Position numbers and translations under genes: made by a program. A stretch of DNA of 64,000 nt from Rhodococcus rhodnii (lineage in GTDB: Bacteria; Actinomycetota; Actinomycetes; Mycobacteriales; Pseudonocardiaceae). Positions 47,461-56,746 of this stretch are shown piece after piece (the stretch's first letter is position 1; each line of letters opens with the position of its first letter). The DNA is taken from positions 186,001 through 250,000 of the forward strand of contig JOAA01000018.1 of the NCBI GenBank assembly GCA_000720375.1, given 5' to 3'. Below the pieces are notes generated by a model. It worked only from the letters and a program-made list of their open reading frames with translations. It did not search any database and was not told the origin of the DNA.

Positions 47461-47651
47461 GCGTTGTCCTGCTTGGGCTTGTCCGGGATCATCTCCTGGA
47501 TCTTGTCGACGACCGCGTCGACCTGGGACTCGTGCCCGAACTTCTGCTTGGCGAACTCGCCTGCCTTCTCGACACCCTCTTCGATCTTCTCGCCGTGCTG
47601 CTTGACAAGGTCCTGCGCCTTGTTCTTCAGCTCGTCGAAGTTAATTCCCAT
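47457..47651 (-). CDS. MT0933-like (Rv0909-type) small helical protein
   Basis: A 64-residue protein starting MGINFDELKNKAQDLVKQHG and rich in Lys/Glu helices, characteristic of the MT0933 antitoxin-like family (PF14013). No toxin gene is adjacent; instead it overlaps the glycolipid-binding gene, so the antitoxin label should be treated as a family name only. ATG 47651 has AAAGGGAG 5 bases upstream. Confidence 0.8.
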   Translation of the reverse strand: MGINFDELKNKAQDLVKQHGEKIEEGVEKAGEFAKQKFGHESQVDAVVDKIQEMIPDKPKQDNA

Positions 47652-47682
47652 GTCATCTCCCTTTACAGGCCCGTCTCGCAGG

Positions 47683-49626
47683 CTACCGTTCGCGGCGCAC
47701 CGGCTGCAGCAGTCGTCGGACGATCTGTCCCCCCGTCCGGGTGTACCAGTCCGGTCCACGCAGCGTGGCCAGCACCGACACCAACTCGCCGACCAGGCGT
47801 GACAACCGGTCGAGGTCGGGCATCGGCATCCGTTCCGGCGGGCGTTCCTCCCTGATCGACTTCGCCGCCTCGGCCACCGCGTCGGTCAGCGCCTCGATCG
47901 CTTCGGGGTCGATCGGCTCGGCGCCGCGTTGGATGCCGACAGCCAGTCCGGTGACGGCGTCTGTCGCCCGTTCGAGGGTCACGATCACCGGCCACCACGC
48001 CGCGGCCTGCAGGCCTGCGGCCGAGGGCTCCACAACGGCCTGCTGGAAGGCGTTTCGCAGGTCGGAAAGATGCCGATAGGTCTCCCTGCGAAGTTTCATC
48101 CGTTTGTCCGACCCGGACAGCCCGTGCTCGATGTACTTGCCGAGCGACTCCAGTGTGCCCAGCAGCTGGGTGCCCACCCGTGGCCGCAAACTGCCTGGCC
48201 ACAACAGGTATCCGAAGACGATCACGATCGCACAGCCCAGTGCGGTGTCGGTCAGCCTGGCCAGCACCAGACCCCAGTCGCCTGTATGCGCGAGATCCAG
48301 CTGGACGATCACCAGTGGAGTGACGAACGCGGAGAAGATCCCGTAGTTGCGGTCCCGTCCGTACGGCAGCGCTCCGGCGATCAGCGCGACAAGGACGACG
48401 AGCACCCAGCCACGCGGATCGATGCCCAGCACAGCCGCGCCGACCAGCACACCTGCCAGCGTTCCGACGCCACGCAGGACCGCGCGGCCGAACACCGAGC
48501 CGAAGTCGGGCTTGAGGACGATCGCGACCGTCAACGCGACCCAGTACGAGTATTCGAGTTTCAGCGCCCAGCCGACGAATTCCGCCACGCCCATGCACAG
48601 CATCAGCCGAGCCGCGTGCGACCACGCGACCCGGCCGGTGAATGTCTCGAGGCGTTCGGTGAACGGCACGTGGTCTTCGGGATCGCGGTGATCACGTTTG
48701 CCGCTCGGCGAGGAAAGCCCTTCCAGACCGGCACGCAACGCGGCCAGGCCACGTGACGCCTCTTCGAACTCGGGCACCGGCGGCAACGGTTGATCCAGGC
48801 GGATCGCCTCGGCGATCGCGGTCATGTGGATGACGACCTCAGCGGGCGGCTGGCGTCCGACGTTGACCAACGCGACGCTCGCCTCGACCACGGGCGTTGT
48901 GTCCGCCAGGAGCGTCATCAGCCTGCGGTACGCCCTATCTCGCCCGGACAGGTGCGAACGGGCCGTCAGCAAGGCGTCGTAGGCGTCGTTGAGGGCCGCG
49001 GTGAGGTCACGCCTCGCCGCGCGCGCCCCCGCCGTTCCTGACGCCGCGAGCATCACGGCGATCTCGTCGTAGATCTCGGCGACAGCGGCTCGTTCCGGGC
49101 CTGTCGCCTTGAACGGCCACGCCGCGATCGCCAGCAGCCACACCAGACCCGCGCCGACGAGGAACCAGAAGGTGGCGGTGAGGGTGTCGCGCGGCTGTCC
49201 AGCACCAAGCGCGGCGAAGACCAGCATCTGCAAGGCCGCGAGCGAGGCGATGTTGCCGCCCGCGCTGATCAACGCGGACGCCCCGGCCAGCAGCACGATG
49301 ACCGCGGTGGACCACCAGCCGTGCCCACCGGCCAGGCTGCCGAGGAAGAACCCGATCCCGCCGCCGATCGCGGCCCAGCCGATCCGCCGGGCGCGGTAGC
49401 GGTACGGGCCTTCCGCGTCGCCGAAGATGCCGCAGAGTGCGCCCATCGAAACGATCACGCCGATGTCGAGCCGGCCGAGCGCCAGCCCGATCGCGATCGG
49501 CCCGGTGATCGTGATCGCCGCCCGAGTCATCCGCTTCCACGGCACGGGCAGCTTCTTCGACCGGAGCAATTGGACAAGCCAATGTGGAGCGGCGACCTGC
49601 TTGCCCGCTGCCGTCGACCCCGCCAC
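47683..49626 (-). CDS. FUSC-family membrane transporter (aromatic acid exporter type)
   Basis: A 647-residue protein with two blocks of membrane spans (about 35-165 and 345-480) each followed by a helical cytoplasmic domain, the duplicated layout of FUSC/YccS/AaeB proteins. The second block includes GWALKLEYSYWVALTVAIVL, the family's most conserved stretch (EYSYWVALT), then LKPDFGSVFGRAVLRGVGTL. Such proteins export aromatic acids or fusaric acid. GTG 49626 is the start. A terminator separates it from the upstream surface-protein gene. Confidence 0.88.
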   Translation of the reverse strand: MAGSTAAGKQVAAPHWLVQLLRSKKLPVPWKRMTRAAITITGPIAIGLALGRLDIGVIVSMGALCGIFGDAEGPYRYRARRIGWAAIGGGIGFFLGSLAGGHGWWSTAVIVLLAGASALISAGGNIASLAALQMLVFAALGAGQPRDTLTATFWFLVGAGLVWLLAIAAWPFKATGPERAAVAEIYDEIAVMLAASGTAGARAARRDLTAALNDAYDALLTARSHLSGRDRAYRRLMTLLADTTPVVEASVALVNVGRQPPAEVVIHMTAIAEAIRLDQPLPPVPEFEEASRGLAALRAGLEGLSSPSGKRDHRDPEDHVPFTERLETFTGRVAWSHAARLMLCMGVAEFVGWALKLEYSYWVALTVAIVLKPDFGSVFGRAVLRGVGTLAGVLVGAAVLGIDPRGWVLVVLVALIAGALPYGRDRNYGIFSAFVTPLVIVQLDLAHTGDWGLVLARLTDTALGCAIVIVFGYLLWPGSLRPRVGTQLLGTLESLGKYIEHGLSGSDKRMKLRRETYRHLSDLRNAFQQAVVEPSAAGLQAAAWWPVIVTLERATDAVTGLAVGIQRGAEPIDPEAIEALTDAVAEAAKSIREERPPERMPMPDLDRLSRLVGELVSVLATLRGPDWYTRTGGQIVRRLLQPVRRER

Positions 49627-49639
49627 AAGCCCATCTAAA

Positions 49640-49676
49640 CAAAAACCAGGCCCGGTGGACTCGCCACCGGGCCTGG
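49640..49676 (-). terminator. Intrinsic terminator of the thioester surface-protein gene
   Basis: CCAGGCCCGGTGG and CCACCGGGCCTGG form a perfect 13-base stem with a 5-base loop, followed on the minus strand by TTTTTG. Confidence 0.92.
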
Positions 49677-49689
49677 AGTGCTGCTCAGG

Positions 49690-50871
49690 TCACGCCTTGC
49701 GACGGCGGCGCTGGAACACCAGCGCGGCCACACCGCCACCCACGAGCACGACACCGATGATCAGCGGGGTCAGCACCGACGCACCGGTGTTGGCCAGCTC
49801 GTTGTCGTTGTTCTTCGGCTGCGGCGCCGGGGTCTCGTTCGGCGTGGTCGGCGTGGTGCCCCACTCCGCGGAGCCCTGGGCGTCAAGGCGAACCTTCTGC
49901 GACGAGGCCAGGATCATCGACTGCGAGAACTTGGCCGAGTCGGAGCGGGCGCCCTTCTTGCCCTTGGCGACGAACAGGCGGCCGAGCGAGAACTCGCTCT
50001 CGCCGGTCACGGTGAACTCGACCTTGCCGGTGGCCACCGAGGCAGGGACCTTGACGTAGAACTCGTACTTGTCCAGCTGCTGGATCTTCTGCGCGACGTC
50101 GGCCTTGGGCAGCTCCTTGCCGTCCTTGTCGCTGAAGATCACGCCCTCGGGCAGCTTGGCCGAGATGGTGATGCCGGTTGCGGTCGTGGTCACCACGAAC
50201 GGTCCGATCAGGCTGTCGGGCTTGCCGGTCAGCTTGGTCGGCTCAAGGGTGAGCACCGGCTTCGGCGCGTTCTGGATGCCCTTGTTCGCGTCGCCGATCA
50301 GGTGCTTGTAGACCTTGACGACGTCGTTCTTGGCGTCCTTGTTCTTCGGCGTCGGGTTGTCCAGGTTCAGCTGGGCGTTGTCGCTGAAGTGCCAGATCGC
50401 GGCCTGCGTCGCGGTGACCGCCTCGGCCACGCTCAGGCCACCCTCGAACTCGCCACCGACGTTCTTGGCCAGAGCGGCCGCGCTGATCTCCGGGTACGCG
50501 TTGTGCAGAATCCAGTTGATCTTGGCGCTGTTCTTCTTGAAGGACGTGCTCTGGTTGGGGTGCTCTTCCCAGTTGGCCTCTTCGTACTGCGCGCCGTCCA
50601 GGATGTCGGTGTAGATGTCGACGCAGTAAGTGCGCAACCGCTTGTCACCGACCTGCAGCACGAACAGCTCAGTGTCGAAGTGACGCTTGTTCTCCGGGCC
50701 GTTGCTCAGCTCGATCTGGTAGCCCTTGCCGGAGGCGATCTCCTCACCGACCGGCTCGACGATCTTGCCCGTCGCGGCTTCCGCGGACGCCGGCGTCACC
50801 GAGGCCATCATGGCCGCGACCGTCACACCTGCAAGCGCGGCGCCGATGCGCAGCTTCTTCACCCGACTCAC
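49690..50871 (-). CDS. Thioester-domain surface protein with LAxTG sorting signal
   Basis: A 393-residue cell-wall protein. Signal peptide to about residue 30; thioester domain with Cys83 (TYCVDIYTDI) and Gln156 (TATQAAIWHF), residues that can form an internal Cys-Gln bond able to react covalently with host or substrate amines; a further beta-rich domain (205-320); a Thr/Pro/Asn linker; then LANTG (359-363), a hydrophobic span and RRRRKA. LAxTG is the class E sortase motif of high-GC Gram-positives. No sortase gene is in the window. GTG 50871 follows GGGAG. Confidence 0.88.
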   Translation of the reverse strand: MSRVKKLRIGAALAGVTVAAMMASVTPASAEAATGKIVEPVGEEIASGKGYQIELSNGPENKRHFDTELFVLQVGDKRLRTYCVDIYTDILDGAQYEEANWEEHPNQSTSFKKNSAKINWILHNAYPEISAAALAKNVGGEFEGGLSVAEAVTATQAAIWHFSDNAQLNLDNPTPKNKDAKNDVVKVYKHLIGDANKGIQNAPKPVLTLEPTKLTGKPDSLIGPFVVTTTATGITISAKLPEGVIFSDKDGKELPKADVAQKIQQLDKYEFYVKVPASVATGKVEFTVTGESEFSLGRLFVAKGKKGARSDSAKFSQSMILASSQKVRLDAQGSAEWGTTPTTPNETPAPQPKNNDNELANTGASVLTPLIIGVVLVGGGVAALVFQRRRRKA

Positions 50872-51052
50872 GTTTGGCGCTCCCTCTTTCGGTTAGTGCC
50901 CCAGCTACCCCGTGTTGCAATCGCAGCTGCTCGCGACACACGCTCGCCCTATATCCCTCTAACGGGTTGCGCGAACAACCACTTGGCGTACATCCACCGA
51001 TCAGCGGCGTGACTCTATCCACCCTGTGAAGTCACTGTGATGCGGGGTACGT

Positions 51053-52729
51053 TCAGCGCGTCGCCCAATCGGTGACGACCTGGTCAAGGACAGTGAGCGG
51101 GAGCGGCCCACTGCCGATCACAAGATCGTGGAACTTCCGGATATCGAATCGTGACCCGAGCGCCTTTTCCGCCGCCGCCCTGATCCGTTGGATCTCCAGC
51201 CTGCCGACCATGTAGGACAGTGCCTGTCCCGGGTAGGCGATATAACGGTCCACTTCGGTCCCGATTTCCAGCGGCGGCATCGGCACGTTCTCGGTCATGT
51301 AGTCCACGGCCCGCTGCCGTGACCAGCCCTTCGCGTGCAGTCCGGTGTCCACGACCAGCCGCCCGGCCCTGGTCGCGTCCAACGCCAACATGCCCAATCG
51401 GGCGATGTCCCCGGAATACAGGCCCATTTCGTCGGCCAGCCGCTCGCAGTACAGGCCCCAGCCTTCGACATACGCGTTGACGTCCGCCAACCGCCGCAAC
51501 AACGGCAGGTCGTCAAGTTCGCTGGCGATGGTCAGCTGGAAGTGGTGGCCTGGCACGGCTTCGTGGAATGCCGTGGCCTCGGCGATGTGCTTGTACCGCT
51601 CCCCTGGCTGATATGTATTCGCGAAATAAGTGCCCGCGCGCTGGCCGTCCAATGACGGCGGCAAGTAATAGGCCATCGGCGCGCCAGGGGCTTCCGCCGC
51701 GGGCACCGGTTCGACCTTGCAGCTGTGCGACGGCACGTGCCCGAACCATTTCGGCGCTTCGGCTTCCGCCCGCTCGATGGACGCCCGTGCCGTGCTGAGC
51801 AGTTCTTCTTCCGAGCTCCACCGCAATGCCGGGTCTTCCCGCAGCCGGGTGAAGATCTGGCGAACATCCGTTGTCCCGAAGACGCGCGAGCCGACCTCGG
51901 CGAACTCCTCGAACAACGAGTCGATCAGCTCCAGCCCGGTCTGGTGCAGCTCCTCGGCCGAACGCTTGGTCGAAGTGTGCACACTGGACAGCCGCGCGTA
52001 GAGCTCGTCCCCATCGGGCAGCCAGGTCAGCCCCGGTTTCTCGGCCGACCGGCCGTGCGGCGCGATCTCCTCGGCCAGGACGGCACGGTACTGGGCGAAC
52101 GCCGGGCGGACGACCTCGTCGATGATCCGGTCGCGTTCGGCCACAAAGGACTCCGCCACTTCGGCGGGTGGCTGCGGCCTGCGCAGTGCGTCGTCGTCCG
52201 GGGACGCGCCGATGTACCGATCGAGGTGGGTGATCGCGGCGTTGACCAGGTGCGCGACCGGAACACGGCCCACGGCAACGCCTTCACGGTGCCTTGCCGC
52301 GTACCCCTCCAGATACGCGGGCAGGCCGCGCAGCCTGGTCAGGTAGTCCGTCGCCTTCTGCTCGGTCGGCAACGTGGTCATCGGCAACAGCGTCAGCAGG
52401 CTGGCCGCCGGGCTGATGAACAGGTCCGTGATGGTGTACTCGGCCAGCTTCGAGTCGATCCGATCGGCCATCGCCCGCGCCTGCTGGGCCACCACGGCCA
52501 GGGTGATCGCGTCCTTGCCGGCCACGCCGGTCTTGTCGATCGCGTCGGCGCGCTCGGCCAGTTCCAGCGCACGCGCCTTGGTCTCCTCGTCCGCCGCCGC
52601 CGACGGATCGCCGACCAGCGCGTCGTACCCGGGAACGCCGAGGATCGACGCGCCGATCGGTTCACGGTCGAAGCCCAGCCGGATCAGTTCGTCCGCCAGC
52701 GCGTCGGCCTGGCTCGGAGGGGTCGTCAT
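51053..52729 (-). CDS. DUF885-family protein (metallopeptidase-like)
   Basis: A 558-residue cytoplasmic protein with no signal peptide. It has the HEAVPGHH motif (389-396) of the DUF885 family, resembling the HExxH of zinc peptidases, with EGWGLYCERLADEMG about 25 residues later carrying a likely third ligand. ATG 52729 starts 11 bases after the MarR-type gene on the same strand, so the two share a transcript. Activity is inferred; family members are often annotated as carboxypeptidases. Confidence 0.88.
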   Translation of the reverse strand: MTTPPSQADALADELIRLGFDREPIGASILGVPGYDALVGDPSAAADEETKARALELAERADAIDKTGVAGKDAITLAVVAQQARAMADRIDSKLAEYTITDLFISPAASLLTLLPMTTLPTEQKATDYLTRLRGLPAYLEGYAARHREGVAVGRVPVAHLVNAAITHLDRYIGASPDDDALRRPQPPAEVAESFVAERDRIIDEVVRPAFAQYRAVLAEEIAPHGRSAEKPGLTWLPDGDELYARLSSVHTSTKRSAEELHQTGLELIDSLFEEFAEVGSRVFGTTDVRQIFTRLREDPALRWSSEEELLSTARASIERAEAEAPKWFGHVPSHSCKVEPVPAAEAPGAPMAYYLPPSLDGQRAGTYFANTYQPGERYKHIAEATAFHEAVPGHHFQLTIASELDDLPLLRRLADVNAYVEGWGLYCERLADEMGLYSGDIARLGMLALDATRAGRLVVDTGLHAKGWSRQRAVDYMTENVPMPPLEIGTEVDRYIAYPGQALSYMVGRLEIQRIRAAAEKALGSRFDIRKFHDLVIGSGPLPLTVLDQVVTDWATR

Positions 52730-52740
52730 AGATCTAGAAA

Positions 52741-53250
52741 CTAGTCGTTCAATCCCCACTTGCGGTGCAGCTGCGCCCGTCGCTCCTTCCACTCCTCCAT
52801 GAACATCGGCAGACGTTCGTGCATGAAGGCGTAGAACTCCAAGGTCTCCTTCCACCGCAGCCCCGCGGGCGTCTGCTCGCCGAGCAGCTCCATGCCCTCG
52901 CGCATGGTCGACTCCCAGCGGTGCATGGTCTGCTCGCGGCGGGTGATCACGTCGTACCAGAGGTCGTCCTTGACGACGTAGTAGTCGCGCCGGGAGCCAG
53001 GCTCGCGCTCTCGCTCGAGCATGTTGACCTGGCCGAGGTAGCGCACCGCTCCGGAGATCGCGGCCGGGCTGACTTGCAGTGACTCGGCCATGTCGGTCGC
53101 GGTCATCCGGCCGGAGTCCTCACACAGCAACGCCACGAACACCCGGGCGGCCATCCGTTGCATGCCGGCGTCGGCCAGCAGCGCCGCGTACCGCTCGATG
53201 AACCGTCCGATCGCGACTGGGTCGCGCTGCGTTTCCTGCGCCTCGCTCAC
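52741..53250 (-). CDS. MarR/GbsR-type transcriptional regulator
   Basis: A 169-residue winged-helix protein. The HTH and wing read MTATDMAESLQVSPAAISGA, then VRYLGQVNMLEREREPGSRR (about 48-90), flanked by long dimerisation helices. GTG 53250 follows GGGAGAGGATGTCGCG. It is divergent from an ABC exporter, with an inverted repeat in the 93-base gap, and upstream of the DUF885 gene. The arrangement suggests a drug- or peptide-responsive repressor of the exporter. Confidence 0.88.
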   Translation of the reverse strand: MSEAQETQRDPVAIGRFIERYAALLADAGMQRMAARVFVALLCEDSGRMTATDMAESLQVSPAAISGAVRYLGQVNMLEREREPGSRRDYYVVKDDLWYDVITRREQTMHRWESTMREGMELLGEQTPAGLRWKETLEFYAFMHERLPMFMEEWKERRAQLHRKWGLND

Positions 53251-53305
53251 CGCGACATCCTCTCCCGGGAGTTGGTTGCCACATGTAAGTTTATACGCTT
53301 TCTTA

Positions 53306-53325
53306 ACTTCATGACTTTGTGAAGT
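53306..53325. promoter_or_regulatory. Likely MarR-type operator before the ABC exporter
   Basis: ACTTCA (53306-53311) and TGAAGT (53320-53325) are inverted across 8 bases in an A/T-rich stretch, about 20 bases upstream of the exporter start and within the shared promoter region of the regulator. Confidence 0.55.
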
Positions 53326-53343
53326 GAGTGTAATTTCTGGGTC

Positions 53344-54231
53344 ATGACACACGCGATATCCGTGTCCGGCCTGGTGAAGACGTTCGGCCGGACGCGTGCG
53401 CTCGACGGTCTGGACCTGACCGTCCGCGAGGGGGAGGTGCACGGCTTCCTGGGCCCGAACGGCGCAGGCAAGTCGACGACCATCCGTGTTCTGCTGGGCC
53501 TGCTACGCGCCGACGCGGGCACTGCCCAGTTGCTCGGCGGCGACCCCTGGGGGCAAGCCGCCGAACTGCACCGCCGTCTGGCCTACGTGCCCGGCGACGT
53601 CACACTCTGGCCGAACCTGTCCGGCGGCGAGGTCATCGACCTGCTCGGCAGGCTGCGGGGCGGCCTGGACCAGAAGCGCAAAGCCGTGCTGCTGGAGCGC
53701 TTCGAACTGGATCCCACCAAGAAGGGACGCACGTACTCCAAGGGAAACCGGCAGAAAGTCGCCTTGGTGGCCGCGTTGTCCTCCGACGTCGAACTGCTCC
53801 TGCTGGACGAGCCGACATCGGGCTTCGACCCGTTGATGGAGGCGATGTTCCGCGAGTGCATCGAAGAGGAGAAAGGCAAGCGGACAGTGTTGCTGTCCAG
53901 CCACATCCTGTCCGAGGTCGAGGCACTGTGCGACCGGGTGAGCATCATCCGCAACGGCCGTACGGTCGAAACCGGGACGCTCGCCGAGCTGCGGCACCTG
54001 ACCAGAACCTCGATCGAGGCGGAACTGGCCGGCGATGCCGTCGGCCTCGGCGAGCTGCCGGGCGTGCACGACCTGCAGGCCCGTGACAGCCACGTCAAGT
54101 TCGAAGTGGACACTGCCGAGCTGGACGGCGTGCTCAAGCACCTGGCGAAGGTCGGCGTGCGGTCGCTGACCAGTCAGCCGCCGACGCTCGAAGAGCTGTT
54201 CCTGCGCCACTACGAGGATGAACTGAAATGA
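53344..54231 (+). CDS. ABC exporter ATP-binding protein
   Basis: A 295-residue ATPase with Walker [10 protein letters not shown] (37-45), signature [11 protein letters not shown], Walker [14 protein letters not shown] and H-loop [15 protein letters not shown]. The YSKGNRQ variant of the signature is typical of exporters paired with ABC-2 permeases in antibiotic-producing actinomycetes. It overlaps the permease gene by four bases. It is the nucleotide-binding half of a two-gene exporter under the MarR-type regulator. Confidence 0.92.
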   Translation: MTHAISVSGLVKTFGRTRALDGLDLTVREGEVHGFLGPNGAGKSTTIRVLLGLLRADAGTAQLLGGDPWGQAAELHRRLAYVPGDVTLWPNLSGGEVIDLLGRLRGGLDQKRKAVLLERFELDPTKKGRTYSKGNRQKVALVAALSSDVELLLLDEPTSGFDPLMEAMFRECIEEEKGKRTVLLSSHILSEVEALCDRVSIIRNGRTVETGTLAELRHLTRTSIEAELAGDAVGLGELPGVHDLQARDSHVKFEVDTAELDGVLKHLAKVGVRSLTSQPPTLEELFLRHYEDELK

Positions 54232-55814
54232 ACACCCTCGTAGGCACTGGATCGCTGATCCGGTTGGCGCTGCGGCTCGACCGGGTCCGGCTGCCGATCT
54301 GGATCCTGGTGACGGCCGGTCTGGTGCTGGCGACCGCGAGCTCGGTCGCCGAGCTCTACCCGGACGAGGCCTCGCGCAGGCAGATCGCGACCACCATCGG
54401 CAGCAACCCGGCGATGACCGCGATCTACGGATCGGTCTACGACACATCGCCCGGCGCGGTCGTGATGTGGCGACTCGCGATCACCGGCGCCTTGCTGGTC
54501 ACGTTGATGAGCATCATGACGGTCAACCGGCACACCCGTCAGGACGAGGAAGCCGGTCGCCTGGAGCTGATCGGCGCGACCGTGGTCGGTAGGCACGCGC
54601 CGATGGCCGCGGCGCTGCTCCTCGCGACCGGCGCGAACATCGTGGTGGCACTGCTGATCGCGGCAGGCCTCGCGGGCCAGGACCTGCCCGCGGACGGCTC
54701 CTTCCTGGCGGGATTGACGTTCGGGGCACTGGGAATCGCGTTCGCCGCAGTGGCCGCGGTGGCAGCTCAACTCGCGGAGAACACCCGGACAGTCACCGGG
54801 ATCGCGGTGCTCGTCCTGGCCGTGTCGTTCGTCCTCCGGCTGGTCGGCGACGCGGGTTCGGCGACGTGGCTGAGCTGGTTGTCGCCGATCGGCTGGCTGC
54901 AGAAGGCTCATCCGTACGCGGAAAACCGTTGGTGGATAGTCGCTCTGCTGCTGTTCGTCGCGATTGTCCTTGTCGGAGTGGCATTTGTGCTCGTGGGCAA
55001 GCGTGACCACGGCGCAGGCCTGGTCCGGCCACGCCCGGGACCGCCGGAGGCAAGCGCGTCGCTGAGCGGTCCGATCAGCTTGGCGTGGCGGTTGCACAAG
55101 GGGTCTATCGCCGGGTGGATGATCGGTTTCGTCGTCACAGGCGTGATGTTCGGCTCGATCGCGAACAGTGCGACCGATCTGGTCAAGGACAACCCGCAGG
55201 TGGCCAGGATCGTCGAGCAGATGGGCGGCAAGTCGGCGCTGGTCGACGCGTTCATGACGGCGATCCTCGGCATCATCGCGTTGGTCGCCTCGGTCTACGC
55301 GGTTCAGGCGACGCTGCGGCTGCGTTCCGAGGAGACGGCGGTGCGCGCGGAACCAGTGCTGGCGACCGCCGTCAGCCGAATCCGCTGGGCACTGAGCCAC
55401 TTGGTGTTCGCGGTGATCGGGGCCGTGGTGATGTTGCTGGTAGCCGGTCTGGCGATGGGCATCGCCTACGGGATCTCGGTCGACGACGTCGGCGGCCAGC
55501 TCGGCAATGTCCTTGAGGCGACGCTGGTCCAGCTGCCCGCGACGCTGGTCGTGGCCGGGATTGCCATGGCGCTCTTCGGTTTGGCGCCTCGGTACGTGAT
55601 CGGAAGCTGGGCAGCGCTGACGGTCTTCTGGCTGCTGGGTCAACTCGGTCCCGCGCTGCAGGTGCCGCAGTGGCTGATGAACGTCTCGCCGTTCACGCAC
55701 GTGCCGAAGCTGCTCAGCGACATCAGCGCTGGCCCGCTGATCTGGTTGTCGGTCGTGGCAGTGGCGCTGATGGCCGCAGGTCTCGCCGGCTTGCGCCGCC
55801 GCGACATCGGCTGA
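54228..55814 (+). CDS. ABC-2 type exporter permease (tandem six-span halves)
   Basis: A 528-residue permease with about twelve membrane spans in two similar halves (roughly 10-255 and 275-525), so one chain could form the whole channel. Regions such as [20 protein letters not shown] and [20 protein letters not shown] occupy matching places in the halves, both with the E(E/T)-rich loop. Related transporters export polyketide or peptide drugs. No drug biosynthetic genes are nearby, so self-resistance is unlikely. Confidence 0.9.
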   Translation: MNTLVGTGSLIRLALRLDRVRLPIWILVTAGLVLATASSVAELYPDEASRRQIATTIGSNPAMTAIYGSVYDTSPGAVVMWRLAITGALLVTLMSIMTVNRHTRQDEEAGRLELIGATVVGRHAPMAAALLLATGANIVVALLIAAGLAGQDLPADGSFLAGLTFGALGIAFAAVAAVAAQLAENTRTVTGIAVLVLAVSFVLRLVGDAGSATWLSWLSPIGWLQKAHPYAENRWWIVALLLFVAIVLVGVAFVLVGKRDHGAGLVRPRPGPPEASASLSGPISLAWRLHKGSIAGWMIGFVVTGVMFGSIANSATDLVKDNPQVARIVEQMGGKSALVDAFMTAILGIIALVASVYAVQATLRLRSEETAVRAEPVLATAVSRIRWALSHLVFAVIGAVVMLLVAGLAMGIAYGISVDDVGGQLGNVLEATLVQLPATLVVAGIAMALFGLAPRYVIGSWAALTVFWLLGQLGPALQVPQWLMNVSPFTHVPKLLSDISAGPLIWLSVVAVALMAAGLAGLRRRDIG

Positions 55815-55832
55815 GGCACGAGGCACCATGAA

Positions 55833-55864
55833 AAGTGGGTGAGCCGCGACCGGCTCACCCACTT
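55833..55864 (+). terminator. Terminator of the ABC exporter operon
   Basis: AAGTGGGTGAGCCG and CGGCTCACCCACTT form a perfect 14-base stem with a 4-base loop, 18 bases after the permease stop. Confidence 0.88.
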
Positions 55865-55934
55865 CGCCATCTCAGGGACGGGTCAGGCGGCAGCCGCCTG
55901 GGTCCGCGGTCGCCCGGTACGTGGTGTTCACCGT

Positions 55935-56270
55935 TCGCCGCAGGAGTCTTGAAGGGGCGCTTGGGAATCGTTCTCGGTGACTTCGCCGATCCGTCGGTCG
56001 CCACGGAGTACATCGAGTTGGCCCTCGACCGCAGCCACGGCGAAGGACGTGCAGGAATCGTGAACCCCCGGTCTCGCCAAGACGAAGGATCCTCGGGTGC
56101 CGGAAGTCCTGATCGAACTGCTCGACGATCCGGCTGTCGCACCGTTCGCCGTGCAAGGGCTGGGGCGGATCAAGTACGCGCCCGCGAAACCACATCTGGA
56201 GCGAGCGCTGGACAGCGAGGACTGGAACGTCCGAGCTCAGGCGAAGAAGGCGCTGAAACGGTTGGGGTGA
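55935..56270 (+). pseudogene. Frameshifted, N-terminally truncated HEAT-repeat protein remnant
   Basis: Reading one frame gives FAAGVLKGRLGIVLGDFADP, then SVATEYIELALDRSHGEGRA and IVNP. Shifting by one base near 56070 continues LAKTKDPRVPEVLIELLDD, then APFAVQGLGRIKYAPAKPHL and a final repeat ending QAKKALKRLG and a stop at 56268. Both parts have HEAT/PBS-lyase repeat spacing. No start codon with a ribosome site precedes the first part. The simplest reading is a decayed gene; a sequencing slip is the alternative. Confidence 0.65.
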
Positions 56271-56356
56271 GCCGGTTGTTGTGTGGGGGCGGGCGCACGG
56301 ACCCGTCCCCACCAGCACCCCACATGTTGCTCCACATCACCCGCCGTGCCAGGCGG

Positions 56357-56430
56357 TGCCCCCGCGAGGATTCGAACCTCGGACCTCGGCGTTCGTAGCG
56401 CCGCGCTCTATCCAGCTGAGCTACGAGGAC
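56357..56430 (-). tRNA. tRNA-Arg, anticodon ACG
   Basis: A 74-base tRNA with acceptor GTCCTCG/CGGGGGC (two G-T pairs), D-arm GCTCAGCTGGATAGAGC, anticodon loop CTACGAA in stem CGGCG/CGCCG, T-loop TTCGAAT, discriminator A. CCA is not encoded. A34 is the target of the TadA encoded in this window, giving inosine that reads CGU, CGC and CGA. Its 5' end abuts the T-run of a terminator, leaving no room for an ordinary promoter. Confidence 0.96.
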
Positions 56431-56474
56431 TTAAAGAAAAGAGCCGCCGAATCGGATTCCCGACCGGCGGCTCT
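56431..56474 (-). terminator. Intrinsic terminator or attenuator directly before tRNA-Arg(ACG)
   Basis: On the minus strand the arms AGAGCCGCCG (from 56474) and CGGCGGCTCT (to 56440) form a 10-base stem around a 15-base loop and are followed by TTTTCTTTAA, which runs to the first base of tRNA-Arg. The start of the structure is 20 bases after the stop of the short upstream ORF. Confidence 0.8.
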
Positions 56475-56493
56475 CGCGCGTCGAATCATTTCC

Positions 56494-56568
56494 TCAACGC
56501 GGAGAGCCGTCCTGAGCTGCATGGAAGCTCATGTCACGGTCGTCTTGCGGGTAACGCCACGCGTTCAT
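56494..56568 (-). CDS. 24-codon leader ORF with strong ribosome site, upstream of tRNA-Arg(ACG)
   Basis: The ORF starts MNAWRYPQDD and ends with the codons for Ser-Pro-Arg. GGGAGG lies 8 bases before the ATG, as good a ribosome site as any in the window. Three of the 24 codons are CGT (codons 5, 11 and 24), the codon read by the tRNA-Arg(ACG) encoded just downstream after a terminator. The geometry, short ORF, 20-base gap, terminator, gene, resembles amino-acid attenuation. No homologue is known to me. Peptide function is unknown and may be only its translation. Confidence 0.6.
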   Translation of the reverse strand: MNAWRYPQDDRDMSFHAAQDGSPR

Positions 56569-56746
56569 TCTTGCTTCCTCCCTTCCGTTGTTGACGGGAA
56601 TGACTATGACCTATTCGCCGGGTGTGGTCCACCGATTATTCGCCGTCCGGAGGTCTGGACCAGCCGGTCCGACGGCAGTAGCCTCTGTAACAGCTGAAAA
56701 CGTATTCATCCTATGTTTCCCTGGCAGCGACGCCGTGAGGAGAGCC

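Noticed and set aside
47457..47651. Toxin-antitoxin module based on the MT0933-like antitoxin name
   Set aside because: The overlapping neighbour is a glycolipid-binding family protein, not a toxin, and the upstream gene is a transporter.
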